Source: Raphanus sativus
Lineage: Eukaryota > Streptophyta > Magnoliopsida > Brassicales > Brassicaceae
Assembly: GCF_000801105.2 (NCBI RefSeq)
Contig: NC_079514.1
Location: 47,682,515 to 47,746,514 of the forward strand
Direction: 5' to 3'
Length of the DNA: 64,000 bases
Shown: positions 38,752 to 53,438 of the stretch, piece by piece
Numbering within the stretch: position 1 is the stretch's first letter
Layout of the letters: each line of letters opens with the position of its first letter
Position numbers and translations under genes: made by a program
Notes under the pieces: model-generated
The model's input: the letters and a program-made list of their open reading frames with translations, nothing else
The model's database searches: none
Told to the model about the DNA's origin: nothing

Positions 38752-40753
38752 TCAGGAGACAGTGGAAGTGTCCTGTGAAGTTGCTTCCTCAAGTCTTGCA
38801 CGTACCGATTCAGCAGTAGACAGTTTATTGATTCTGCAGAAACCAAAAGAATAATGTTAAAAGCCTGAAGAAGCAAAAAAAAAAAAAAAAACTGTTTCCA
38901 ATAATCATACAAAACAATAGTGTTTCTTTGTCATGGTGATAATAACTCACCGAACAAGAACATCCCCGGAAGATGCTTTTGTTTCAGAGATCCAATCCGG
39001 AACCAATTGCAACATCAACCGTAGCTGTTCCTCCACTTCCTCTGAGAGAAAGACAAAAAAAAAACAAGAAAGAAACTGAGAGAGCGTGTCAAGGAAGAAG
39101 AGCCAGTGAGAAACTGTAAACAACATTTAGATATATAAACTGTGCTTACTTCTATCCATTATATCGATTTGGCATGCGATCATCTTGTGGAGAAGCTCTT
39201 GCTTGGTGATGACCGTTCGGTTTGTTGAGTGAAACATCTTATGAATCACATTAACAAGCTTAGGCAAGTTTTGCTTCTCTGTTTGATCCTTTGGTTCCTC
39301 TATCATCTGCAAGAAAGTAAACACAACACAATGGTAAGTGAGCAAGGTTACTGAATACAACCCACAGTTTTCAAGTTTGAAAACCATCCGCTTACTGAGT
39401 GCAGAAGACTAATTTCATCGTCGGAATCATCACTATCTTCATCATAGGAATCATCACTAGCTTCATAGTCGTTGCCTTCATCATCATTAGATTGGTCACT
39501 GAGTGTTCCATCTTCCTCCTCCAGAGTGTCGAAATTCAGACACCTAGTGCGAGAAGGGCGCCTTTCAAGATCATTCGTTGATCTAACAGAGTCACTATCA
39601 TCAACATCTGGAGTCATTGTAATACACCTTCTAGATGGCTGCAATGTCGGTGTAGCACTCATGAGCTTGATTGGTGTTAACAGATCCTTGGAGGGAGTGG
39701 ACAAAACTTTGGCTGGGGTTGACTCTGTGTTCGGTAACAAACATTCCTCAGTACCATCTGATAAAGCCGAATCTTGAATTACTTTATCTTCTTCTTGCTC
39801 CATCTCCTCCATTTGAACATCATTCTCAAGTTTAAATGCTCCCACGTCTACAACACTTACTGTGTCTGAATCCTTTTTGGAGATATTGAACGGTTCAGGA
39901 AGCAGCTCTTTAGGAATCTCGTCCTATATCCAAAACAAAGATTCAGATACATAACTATTATCTAAGAAGCTACAACCAAATAAGAATAGATTAGGAAAGA
40001 CCTTAGGATGAGCTTTGTAAAAATCTACAAGCTTTGAGTAAAACACCTTCCTAAGATGCATGTATATAGTTCCGCAACTTGTATCTTCAAGTACAACAAC
40101 TGCATCGGTGTTTAAGTTAACGTGAAGAGTAGGTTTCATACAACTAGTGTCTTCATCACACTTCAAAACTCTCTTTACTTCAATGGCTTCCGGATAGATA
40201 TGCCTCATCTGAGCCAAATGATCATACGAAAAGATCCTGGAAGATACACACACACACACCCATTCGCCAAACAAACATTAAACAAAGAAGAAGAAGCACT
40301 AGGAAAGTCAATAGCTTTATTGATCAATTAGATAGAAAGTGAATAGCTTTTTACCGATTAGTAAGATACTCAATCTTGGGACATATATTAGCAAACGAAG
40401 TCAAAGAACCCTTTAGCTTCAGCAATCTAATTGCAGTGACCAACCCATTAAAGCATTCATCCAGAATCTCAAACCTGCCAATAAATTTCATCAAAATTTG
40501 TGTAAAGTTCAAAACTTTAGGAACAAATCAATTAAAAAAAAAAATCTCACCTTTCTGGCAATTTCAGGCTCGTTTCAGGTTTTTTGGGCGAAGTCAAGAT
40601 CTGTCTCTTAACGGGTTTGTTGTCGCCGTCACGAGGTCTGGTTGAGAGAGTCGCCGTCTTCTTGTCTGGGGTCTTGGTAGAGAAAAGTGTTTCTGGGTTC
40701 GGAGATTCAGAGGCCATAGATGGCTTCTTTGAAGCGTTTTCGATCGAGCTCAT
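38752..40753 (-). CDS. CDT1B: DNA replication licensing factor CDT1 (CDT1B-like)
   Basis: CDT1 loads the MCM helicase at replication origins with ORC and CDC6, and also acts in plastid division in Arabidopsis. Seven exons: 40551-40753, 40355-40474, 40002-40236, 39396-39923, 39150-39306, 38951-39041, 38752-38833. They sum to 1416 bases, exactly in frame, for 471 residues. The N terminus is Ser/Thr/Pro-rich with several TP/SP sites typical of CDK control. The central CDT1 fold includes FEILDECFNGLVTAIRLLKL and IYPEAIEVKRVLKCDEDTSC. An acidic linker (DDEGNDYEASDDSYDED) leads to the C-terminal winged-helix MCM-binding part (LVNVIHKMFHSTNRTVITKQ). It is intact, with a GA-rich leader at 40754-40820. 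Confidence 0.92.
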
Positions 40754-42113
40754 GTTGGAGAGAGAGAGAGAGTAGATAGGGAAGTGAGGAGTTAGAGAGA
40801 GAAGAGAGTGGAGAGAGAGGGGGAGCGTAACGGCTAGTATATATTTAGGGTTTAGGGGCCATTACGGGGAAAGGAAGAAGAAGGCAGGTGATGTGAATCG
40901 AAATATGTGGGGTCCGTATTTGCCACGTCACTAGAGCCAATACTAAACGTTGGTTCCCGCTATTTTCCGTTACCAGTGTATAACCACTTCGTTTTAATTT
41001 ATTTCCTTTATTTTCTTTGGTCCAACTAAGATTAGTCATTTTATTGATAAATATCAAAATTTTCCTATAATAGTTTGTTTAAACTAAAATACAGATTATA
41101 AAAACTGTACTTTTATCAATAACAAAAATTTAGACGATTTTTTTGTAGATGATAATATGATATATATAGTTTATAAATGATAATGTGACATAACGGTTTA
41201 GTTAATTTATTTTAGATTGGGGTATAAAATATTTACAGTTATGATTTTTTTGTGGAAACGTATTTTTTATTTTTGGTATTTTTACACAATGACGCTCCTC
41301 ACCTTTTGATATGGAAAATTGCGTCACCAACATATTATATTTAATATATAAAAATCCTTTAACAAATAACAATTTCATTATAGTGATCATGAACTTCATA
41401 GTCATAATTTACACAATGACGCTCCTCACCTCAAACGGTATGATCGTCCCGAATCCAATCTTGTGTTAGTGCCGGCCCTGACCTAAAGCTGGTAAAGCCA
41501 GGGCTTTAGGCGCCAAATGAGATTAAATATTTAAGGGCATAAATTTTTTCATAAGTCGTGTGTAGTCTAGTGGTTGTGTGCCTATATCTCTCTATACATA
41601 GAGCAAGGTTCGATTCCAAAATGGGCAAAATTTTATTTTGCTTTAGGCGTCAATATATACTGGGCCGACAGTTATAATGTGTGTATTTTTATGCAGAAAG
41701 TTAATAAAAAAGGTCCATAAAAATATTTTATATAAACATATTTTTGTTTTCATTTACAAAATTTAAATAAATATTGAATCTAAGAATTGTTCTAAAACTC
41801 ATAAAATTATTGAGCTACTACTGTAAATATGAATCTAGGGTCAGCAATGAATCTGTTATATACAGTCGGATAAAAATAATCACTTAGACATTTTTTACTC
41901 GGAAAATTGCATATGGTCTGTCATTGTATCTCTCACATGCAAATAAGACAATAAATCGAATCAGTTTCAAAAATTAAAGTCTTTATGCATAGCCATAAAT
42001 AATATCTGAGACAATCAAGATAATCTTCTCTTACCAATTCTGCATTAATTTGGGATCAATTACCATAATGAAAATAACAGTTCATTTGTCCGAATATTTT
42101 TGTTTTCTCCTAG
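40754..42113. other. Divergent intergenic region between CDT1B and PHT1
   Basis: It holds both promoters. Near CDT1B is a GA-rich leader (40754-40820). A 24-bp perfect direct repeat starting TTTACACAATGACGCTCCTC occurs at 41281 and 41408. 41468-41672 may be a small mobile element: imperfect inverted ends GTGCCGGCCCTG / CTGTCGGCCCAG, with a tRNA-like stretch (AGTCTAGTGGTTG ... GGTTCGATTCC) inside. The rest is AT-rich. Confidence 0.45.
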
Positions 42114-42121
42114 GAATATGC
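42114..42121 (+). promoter_or_regulatory. P1BS site (PHR1-binding), distal
   Basis: GAATATGC fits the P1BS consensus GNATATNC, bound by PHR1-type MYB factors in phosphate starvation. It lies about 235 bases upstream of the PHT1 TATA box. The motif is short, but its occurrence in front of a phosphate transporter makes function plausible. Confidence 0.55.
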
Positions 42122-42291
42122 CAAAGCCTAAAACGAGTTTTTGACCGTGAGTCTCAAAAACTCAGCCATACAGTAAAAACAAATTCCAAAACAAACTTTT
42201 TTAACTGAAAAAAAGAAAGACAGAACGGTGGATGAGAAGTAGATGCGAAAAACAAGAAGTCAAAGAGAAATAAACGGTGTCGTTGTCACAA

Positions 42292-42299
42292 GAATATAC
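42292..42299 (+). promoter_or_regulatory. P1BS site (PHR1-binding), proximal
   Basis: GAATATAC fits GNATATNC and lies about 50 bases upstream of the PHT1 TATA box, a typical position in phosphate-starvation genes. Together with the distal site it predicts induction under low phosphate. Confidence 0.6.
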
Positions 42300-42347
42300 C
42301 ACATAAAAGAAAAGAATATGTCAAAGCAAAAACAGAAAGTGATCATG

Positions 42348-42356
42348 TATTTATAG
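42348..42356 (+). promoter_or_regulatory. TATA box of the PHT1 gene
   Basis: TATTTATAG lies between the proximal P1BS and the CT-rich leader (42395-42475), giving a transcription start near 42380. Confidence 0.65.
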
Positions 42357-42526
42357 CCCCGTGCTTCGCTTCCTCTATTTCATTACTCACAACCATTCTT
42401 CCTCTTTCTCTCGCTGTCTCTACAGTTTCTTGAGAAACAACAACAAAAAGACTCTTCTCTTTCTCTAAGACAATCCTAACAAGTGTTTGTCTGTGAGAGA
42501 GTAAGCAGAAGAATAATACTCTTCAT

Positions 42527-42857
42527 GTAAGTTTCTTCTTCATTAGTTATGTGTCTTGTGATTCTATTTTACATTTTGTTATTTGGATGAGAAATGAGGA
42601 TCAAGTAGGCTTTTTGTTCTTGTTTCTTTTGGTATGATATAACAATCTCAAGGACTTACAATGGATAAATCTATCATTTTATAAAGTTCCACATTTAACA
42701 ATTTTACTCACAACATATTGAAGATCTTTTATAATTCATTGGTCTTGCGTTTTTAAGTTTAAATTACCCTTATTCTTTTCTTTATGTTCCTATCTGTGGT
42801 CTTAGTCTCTGTCTTTGTTGTAATGTTTTGTTTGAGTTTTCATACTGTATAACGCAG
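42527..42857 (+). other. Intron in the PHT1 5' UTR
   Basis: CAT|GTAAGT at 42527 and a T-rich stretch ending AACGCAG at 42857 form good splice sites upstream of the start codon. Plant PHT1 genes commonly have a leader intron. A GTAAGC at about 42501 is an alternative donor. Confidence 0.6.
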
Positions 42858-42878
42858 AAGAAAAGAGAAGAAAAAGCA

Positions 42879-44492
42879 ATGGCAGGAGATCAACTCAACG
42901 TCCTAAACGCACTTGACGTTGCCAAAACGCAATGGTACCATTTCACCGCGATTATCGTGGCCGGAATGGGATTCTTCACCGACGCTTACGACCTTTTCTG
43001 CATCTCACTCGTCACTAAGCTTCTTGGCCGCATATACTACCACGTGGACGGCTCACCGAAGCCAGGAAACCTACCTCCAAACGTCTCAGCTGCGGTTAAC
43101 GGCGTTGCATTCGTTGGTACACTCACGGGCCAGCTCTTCTTCGGCTGGCTAGGCGACAAGCTCGGGAGGAAAAAAGTATACGGCATGACTCTCATGGTCA
43201 TGGTCATTTGCTCGATAGCTTCAGGTCTCTCCTTTGGTAACAAACCTAAATCCGTGATGACCACGCTATGTTTCTTCCGGTTCTGGCTAGGGTTTGGTAT
43301 CGGCGGTGACTATCCTTTATCCGCAACGATCATGTCCGAATACGCTAATAAAAAGACACGTGGCGCGTTTATAGCCGCGGTTTTCGCGATGCAAGGGTTT
43401 GGTATCTTGACAGGTGGCATCTTTGCGATCATCGTGTCTGCGGTTTTCGAGGCTAGGTTTCCTTCCCCGGCTTATCAAGTCGATGCCTTGGCGTCCACGG
43501 TTCCTCAGGCAGATTACGTGTGGAGGATCATCCTGATGGTTGGTGCTTTGCCTGCTGCCATGACGTATTACTCGAGGTCGAAGATGCCTGAGACTGCACG
43601 GTACACGGCTCTAGTGGCCAAGGACGCTAAGCTAGCAGCTTCTAACATGTCTAAGGTCTTGCAAGTGGAGATAGAAGCAGAGCATCAACGAGTAGAAGAG
43701 ATCAGTAGAGATCAGTCTAGACAATTTGGCTTGTTCTCCAAGGAATTCATGAAACGTCATGGCCTTCACTTGCTAGGAACCACAAGCACATGGTTCTTGC
43801 TTGACATTGCCTTCTATAGTCAAAACCTTTTCCAGAAAGATATATTCAGCGCCATTGGATGGATTCCTCCGGCTCAGACCATGAACGCAATTCAAGAAGT
43901 TTTCAAGATCGCTCGTGCGCAAACCCTAATCGCCTTGTGCAGCACGGTACCTGGTTACTGGTTCACAGTGGCGTTCATCGACATCATTGGTAGGTTTGCG
44001 ATACAGATGATGGGTTTCTTCTTCATGACCGTCTTCATGTTCGCTCTAGCGTTTCCTTATGACCATTGGACTCACAAGGACAACAGGATAGGGTTTGTGG
44101 TTATGTACTCGTTAACATTCTTCTTTGCAAACTTTGGACCTAATGCCACAACCTTCGTGGTGCCCGCTGAGATCTTCCCGGCTAGGTTTAGATCAACCTG
44201 CCATGGAATATCAGCGGCTTCTGGTAAACTAGGAGCTATGGTGGGTGCGTTTGGGTTCTTGTACTTGGCACAGAGTCCTGACAAGAACAAGACAGAACAT
44301 GGATACCCTCCAGGGATTGGTGTGAAGAACTCGCTTATTGTTTTGGGTGTGGTTAATCTTTTGGGGATGGTGTTTACACTGTTGGTTCCTGAATCTAAAG
44401 GCAAGTCTCTGGAGGAGATGTCTGGTGAGCACGAGAACAATGATGGAAGCAACAGTAGCAGCACCAACAACAACACGGTATCAGCTGCATAG
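42879..44492 (+). CDS. PHT1;7: High-affinity phosphate transporter PHT1 family (PHT1;7-like)
   Basis: Plasma-membrane proton/phosphate symporter of the major facilitator superfamily. One coding exon of 537 residues, the usual PHT1 length. The start [20 protein letters not shown] matches the family; an in-frame ATG at 42828 lies partly in the leader intron and is rejected. The PHT1 signature [19 protein letters not shown] is complete. Twelve membrane segments with a long central cytosolic loop (about 240-300) are readable, as are the MFS motifs [11 protein letters not shown] and [17 protein letters not shown]. The C-terminal tail is Asn/Ser-rich. By position next to CDT1B and AMP1 it corresponds to Arabidopsis At3g54700; paralogues PHT1;4-like cannot be excluded on sequence alone. 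P1BS sites upstream suggest control by PHR1. Confidence 0.93.
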   Translation: MAGDQLNVLNALDVAKTQWYHFTAIIVAGMGFFTDAYDLFCISLVTKLLGRIYYHVDGSPKPGNLPPNVSAAVNGVAFVGTLTGQLFFGWLGDKLGRKKVYGMTLMVMVICSIASGLSFGNKPKSVMTTLCFFRFWLGFGIGGDYPLSATIMSEYANKKTRGAFIAAVFAMQGFGILTGGIFAIIVSAVFEARFPSPAYQVDALASTVPQADYVWRIILMVGALPAAMTYYSRSKMPETARYTALVAKDAKLAASNMSKVLQVEIEAEHQRVEEISRDQSRQFGLFSKEFMKRHGLHLLGTTSTWFLLDIAFYSQNLFQKDIFSAIGWIPPAQTMNAIQEVFKIARAQTLIALCSTVPGYWFTVAFIDIIGRFAIQMMGFFFMTVFMFALAFPYDHWTHKDNRIGFVVMYSLTFFFANFGPNATTFVVPAEIFPARFRSTCHGISAASGKLGAMVGAFGFLYLAQSPDKNKTEHGYPPGIGVKNSLIVLGVVNLLGMVFTLLVPESKGKSLEEMSGEHENNDGSNSSSTNNNTVSAA

Positions 44493-45263
44493 AGATTCTA
44501 CAAAACACTTGTGTTATTTATTACTTGTATCTTTTCTTCACTCTATTTCTTCCCACTAGCAGCTTAAAACTGTTGTTCTTTATGTCAACTTATTTATTGA
44601 TAGCTAAATGCAATAGAATATGATTCTTTTACGTATCTGTTTTTTTTTTCTTTGGAGTTTTAAGAAGAGTTTTCTTGGTGTTCATTCATTGTAACAAATG
44701 AAAATGGAGATAATGGAAAGCTTTTATTATGAAACTGTGTGTTTTGGGTGTTCACTCTCAGCACTGAGCTAAAGAAGAAATGTTAGTTAGGATGGAATTG
44801 ATGGAAAGCAAGACCTGAGATAGAAAAAGAGAATGAAGTGGCGTACTGGTCCATTATAACAAAGCAGTTCTATCTCTGTATAAATGTGCAAAACCAAAAC
44901 TTAACCGTCTCTGTTTCGTCAACCATCTCTGTTCAGTCTGCAACCACATGAGATAATTCATGGTGCTAATTAACTAAGTGCATCAATTGTAGGAAAGATG
45001 TTAAGCTTTTTAAGACGTGAATGAAAGCAAAAGTAGAAACAAGAGCTTTGTAGAAGGTAAATACACGTAAGAGAGTACAATGATATAAGCCTGAGACTCT
45101 ATACATATCTTTTGAACGGCAAAGAGAGGACAATACATGGAGGGGTACTAGACACAAATACAATTCACTAGATGTGAATATCATCAACAATACAAATCAA
45201 TATTCTGTGACCCGGGTTTCTGTAAAAGAATGAACTTTATGTGTGTAAGAGGCAGCTTGTTGC

Positions 45264-48122
<2,859 letters not shown>

Positions 48123-48965
48123 TCTATATTATTAAAACTGAAGTACAAATTAAGTTTGTTTCCAAACATGGATAAATTTTTTAAAAATATGTTTATTTAG
48201 AAATTTAGATAACAGTTAAAAAAAATAAGTTTGTTTGGAAACATAAATGGGAGGTTTGTTTGGAAACATGAATAGCAGTATAAAAACATATAATGTTGTT
48301 TGGAAACACATATAGCAGTTAATTAAAAAAATATAATGTTGTTTAGAAATTATCTACTTTAGCCAACTTTAAAATATCTGAAAATTAGCCAATCTAATTA
48401 TCTAAAAATATTGTTGGTCTAAAATAATCATAAAACAAATTTAAACTTTATATATACATATATATTTCAAATAAAAATAATAATTTAAAGTTGATTTATA
48501 TCAAAAGTTGATTCAACATATACATATATCCAAAATTTTATTTTTACTAAAATATTTTCCAATAACCATTATTGAAATTCTTTTCTATATATATAATAAA
48601 ATACAATAAAAAGTCAAATCTCATTTACCAACTTAAATTATGATTTTTTATTTCACATTAAATTTTAAAAATATAATATATGTGAATTATTATTAACTTG
48701 AAGGTATAATTTATATATTTTATATATATTCGGTTATCCGAAAATATTTCGATTCAAATTGGATTCGGTTTCAGTTCTCTAAATACCAAAATTTTGAATA
48801 ATTTGGATATTTAATCAACTTCAGTTTGGTACTTTTTTTTGGATCAGGATCAGTTCGATCTTTTGGATTCAGATTTTTTGTTCAACTCTAATATTGACAT
48901 GGAAAATAAAAAATAATATATTTTACAAAAAATACATCCGTACGGGCGTACGGATCAAAATCTAG
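48123..48965 (+). mobile_element. Complete non-autonomous Helitron, 843 bp
   Basis: It starts TCTATATTATTAAAACTGAA after A, a standard crucifer Helitron 5' end. It closes with a perfect 8-bp hairpin ATCCGTAC-GGGC-GTACGGAT (48936-48955), then CAAAAT and CTAG (48962-48965) before T. Inside are short GTTTGGAAACA repeats (48160-48350) and a CGGTTT-type dispersed motif. It codes for nothing recognisable. Confidence 0.82.
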
Positions 48966-49418
48966 TATAGGATTATAATACTACCCGCAAACCATGAATA
49001 CTAAACCACTGAATACATTATAGTTACGAGAACTAGTCCATCTTCTTCGTTTCATTCTCTCTTCCATTCATTTCTTTCTCTTTTACAGATATATATAGTG
49101 ACATTCATTCGATGGCCCACCATCAATTTCCTTATTATGTCATAGTGGCAAAGAAAAAAAGGGATTCGTCTCACCGTATATTGTCAACAAATGATTTTCT
49201 TTATATCTTCTTCGTTTTTTCTGATACGACTCCCATCCGCCATCTTTTTTCTTTTCATCATCTTTATTCTTCACCCCAAATCTAAATAACAACCAAAGTC
49301 AGCATTGATGCAATAATAGATCCAATCTGTGTTGTCAGATAAAAATCTAAAACGAAGTATGAAAACAGAGACATAATTGCAAGAGGGATCTGGAATGAAA
49401 AGAAAAAAATGGAAGATA
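48966..49418. other. Intergenic DNA between Helitron and MULE
   Basis: CT- and T-rich sequence with no supported gene. One minus-strand frame of 62 codons is hydrophobic by composition only. Confidence 0.4.
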
Positions 49419-49427
49419 AAAGAGAAA

Positions 49428-52400
49428 GGGCTAATTTGCGTAGTAGCCATGTATTGCATGTAAATTAAGTAAGTAACGTTGATTTTGACATAATGTAATG
49501 TCAGGTATTTAACACATAATTTATCCGGTTCTGTCCTTACCCGTAACAGGTAACCAGTTATAAGTTATAAGTGACATAGTACGTGATGTGTGGGTTTTGT
49601 GGCTTTATGAAAATCACATATCAAAATACACTACAAATGGAGAAGATTAATTTAGCACAAATGGTTTAACCAAAAGCAGTAAAAATGAAAAAAAAATGGT
49701 TGCCAAGTGAAAGTAAAGATGTGTCCATTTACATAATAAACGTAAATATATTTTACAAAGGGAGTGGTGTACAAGTACTATTTTATATAACTCAAATAGT
49801 ATGGAATACACACGTGGTAAGAAAAGAGAAAATAAAATGGAAGAGATTATATTTAAATTTTACAATTTTTATATGCTGAAAATGAATTACCTACTGTTTT
49901 TTTAGAGTGTATTTAAATCTTTCATACTAAACCCAAAACCACTGATCACTAAACCCAAAATGGAAATATAAACTCCAACTTAAATAGCAAAACTTGGAAA
50001 CATACAATCTTTTGTTCCATTCTACACGAGACACATAGAATAGAGAAGTTGTTTAAGTAGGTGAAGGTATGTCACAAAGGACGACGTCACCATGTGTTAG
50101 ACGTAGACAATGGAATAAATGGCGAAGACTTGATAACAGATCTGTGTTCCATGTTACATGAGACACATGGAATATTAATATAAGAGAGTGGATGACATAG
50201 TACTTGACATGAAAACATGAACCTAATCGACAAAATACTATCTCCAAAACCTTAATCACACTACAAGAAAAAAGGCCTTTGTTAGCGGCCAAAAAACGCT
50301 ATCTAACGATACGATAGCGGTTTATGAAACGCTGTATCATCGCCCGTGATAATAGGTCAAACACATTAGATAGCGGTTTTTTGTAGTGCTATCTTATTAT
50401 TATATACAATAGCGTTTATGCGTATGCAATTAAAGTTTCTTTAATAGCATATATTTTTCGTTATTATTTACATAATTAAAAATTAAAAAAAAAATACAAA
50501 TCGTAAAATACAATTAAAATATATATATTTTATTAATTTTGATTTACAAAATAATTGAATTTTATTTTACAAATTAAAATGTTTTTACAAAATTAACCAA
50601 ATTAAAAAAAATAACTAAACCTAAAAAAAATACTATGCAGTTCACACCTAAACCTAATTTGGTTGTTCTCCAACCAGCCGCCATGGCAATTTTGACGAGA
50701 AGCAAAGCTGTCTCCAGCGAGAACGCGATCTAGGTTTGTTGCAGAGGAGGAGCCATCTCCGGCTAGTTGTGGGGGAGAAGAGGTTTGGAGGCGCAGATGA
50801 GGGAAGGAAGGCGGTGCACAGAGGAAGAGAGACGTCACGAGACACACTTCACGGAGGAGAGAGCCGGCGCACAGAGGAAGAGAGGTCACGGGACATAGAC
50901 TTCACGGAGAGAGGCAGAGGAGGAGAGGAGGCGTCATATAGCAGAGCGGTCACAAAGTAGAGGAGCATCGCTTCGCTTCGTCATGGTTCAGTCTGTTGTT
51001 GACGGAGACAAATCAGAAGATGGTGACGACAGAGATGAAGAGCTCGCTTGAGCAGAGGTGGAGAAGAGATGAGATACAGAGAAGAAGATGAGAGGTTAGC
51101 GTTGAGAGAGAGAGAGAGAGAGGATGGCTTTGTGTCGTAGTGGAGAAGACTACGATAAAAAAAATTGTTTCAGATCTGAAACAAAAAATAGAGTAAAAAT
51201 ATAACAGAGAGACACGAGAGAGAGAGAATAAACACAGATTGAATGAATCTGAACCATTGAATAAATTTAATCAATGGTCTACACTTTGTAATCCACACAC
51301 TTTTTGTTTCAGCCAATGAAAAAATTGGAGGATTATTAAATTTTTTAAGCACAAGGAGAATTACTAATTATGCTTATTTTTATTGTAGTTTTAATATTAT
51401 ATGAAGATAAATACTTTGAAAATTTATAAATATTAAGTGTTAGAGATTAGGTTTAACTCGTAGAATAAAAATTTAGTGTTGAGATTTATTTTTTAATTAC
51501 TTGTAGAGTTTATATTTTAAATTTGAATTTAAAATAAAAGTATGAGTATAGAGTTTTAAAGGCAAACATAACGTTTAATTATATTTTGCTATTAAATCTT
51601 AAGTTTTCATAGCGTTTTTAAATATATCACTCTATCATAGCGTTTCTGAAAATACAAACGCTATCTTAAAAACACGGGTATATCAACTATAGCATAATCG
51701 TAAAAAACGCTATTCTTGTCTGCTATTAAAACGCATTTTTCTTGTAGTGTCACTAAACCCTAAACCCAAATATAAACCATAAACCCAAATATTTAAATTA
51801 TGTAAAGAAATTAATTTTCCTTAAATCATAAACCTAACCCCCAATTTCACCTTGTAGATTCTAAACCTGAAAATTTATTTATTAAACCCTAAACTCAAAT
51901 ATAAATCCTAAACCCAAACTACGAATGTAGTTATGGTTAATGAAATTTGTGTGAAGTTTACATTTATGTGGATCTGGTTAACAAAATGATAAAATAGAAT
52001 TTTAAATTTTCCGTTTTGCTCAATATACGCATAAACTAAGATTGATAACAATGATATAACAACAAAACATAACTTATGTTATGTACTGTACAATCATATT
52101 TCTGTTCTGCAAATAGAATAGAATATAACAAATAGTAAATATCATATATTTCATTCACATGAATGGTATTTCTATTTTACATACACACGATCTATTCCAC
52201 TTATATACACATTTCATCATTACATATAAATGAGAATATATTCACCAAGTGGCTCAAATCAAGTTTCGAACAATCTAATTCACAGCCTTAATCTTCCAAT
52301 TGTAACCTGAGAAACAAAAGCGAAAAATAAAGGTGTTATGATCCATATAACAAAGTAAATGTAAAATAAATTGTATAGTATAACAATAATGTGGAATGGA

Positions 52401-53429
52401 AACCATGTAAGACGTAACGATATGCATAGCTCTCGATCTTAAACCACACAGGGGAATATATATGAAACCATATCAACTAATCATGAAATCCTAAATGGAA
52501 ATATGACACATAATCCAATGTCAACCCCAATCTTGCAATGAAGAACAATTTCTTGAAACTAACCCATCTCCAATCGTCACCAAATCCTATACAGAAATAT
52601 AAACCCTAGTAAAAGTATAAAATACAAGTATGAATTCAGAAATTAAAGAAGGTGATATTAAATGTTCGAATTTATTTCATTCCAAGTCAAATGGAATCCA
52701 AACGTCTATATTTTATTTTATTTCATGTCAAATGGAATACACCTAATGGAGATCATGTCATTTCCAGACGGTAGAACCCGTATGTAACGCAAATGCTATT
52801 CCATATCGAAACAATATTACTACACCGTTTACTATGCATATCAGATAGAAACACAAATATAGTTTAAGAAAGACCACGAACAACTAGAATCATATATAAA
52901 CAAAACCAGCCATAGAAAGCAACACCAAACCACAGCGGACGATGTTACAAATTTAGCAGTTATAACACTCTAATTCCGAGACGAGCCCCAAATTGAAAGA
53001 AAATAAGCACAACAAAGAGACATTGAAGAGAATCTACGGAAGACACAGAGAACTTACAGGAGTTTCAAAGATCTGAGAAGAATCGAGTTGGTGAAGAACC
53101 CTAACGCAGAAGACGATTGAAAAGCGAGGATGAACAAGATGGAGAAGCTTTCGATTGAATGCGAAGGCAAGGCGTTGGAGCAGATCGGAGCGGGAGACCT
53201 TTCGCCTAGTTACCGGAGAAAGTGAAAAGAAGTAATTGTGAACCTCAACAAGTTTAGCTTTTGTATAGATAATAATTAATTTTTTTTTTGTCTTTTATCA
53301 GGTGCAACCGGTTGCGTGAAGGGGTAGAATCGTATTAATATGGAAATGTAACAGTGTATATAGATTTGTTAGGTTAAATAGCTATTCTACTAATTACCGT
53401 TTTTTCATGGCTATATGCCCCAATTACCC
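49428..53429. mobile_element. MULE-type element with 9-bp target duplication, about 4.0 kb
   Basis: AAAGAGAAA occurs exactly at both borders (49419-49427 and 53430-53438). The ends are imperfect inverted repeats: GGGCTAATTTGCGTAGTAG then CCATG on the left, GGGTAATTGGGGCATATAG then CCATG on the right when inverted. A 9-bp duplication is characteristic of Mutator-like elements. No transposase frame remains. 52960-53225 is GC-richer and, on the minus strand, looks like the leader and first exon of a captured host gene, as in Pack-MULEs. A CACTA element sits inside. Confidence 0.75.
50259..51749. mobile_element. Non-autonomous CACTA element, 1491 bp
   Basis: Ends are CACTACAAGAAAAA (from 50259) and its inverse TTTTTCTTGTAGTG (to 51749), with the 3-bp target duplication TCA at 50256-50258 and 51750-51752. 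Subterminal repeats AACGCTATC / GATAGCG flank both sides, as expected for transposase binding. The middle (50640-51160) is GC-rich with open frames on both strands (for example minus 50602-50889), probably a captured gene piece that I cannot identify. No transposase is present. Confidence 0.9.
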
Positions 53430-53438
53430 AAAGAGAAA

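Noticed and set aside
42828..42878. Upstream in-frame ATG for the PHT1 gene
   Set aside because: It lies in the leader intron (acceptor at 42857); the family start MAGDQ is at 42879.
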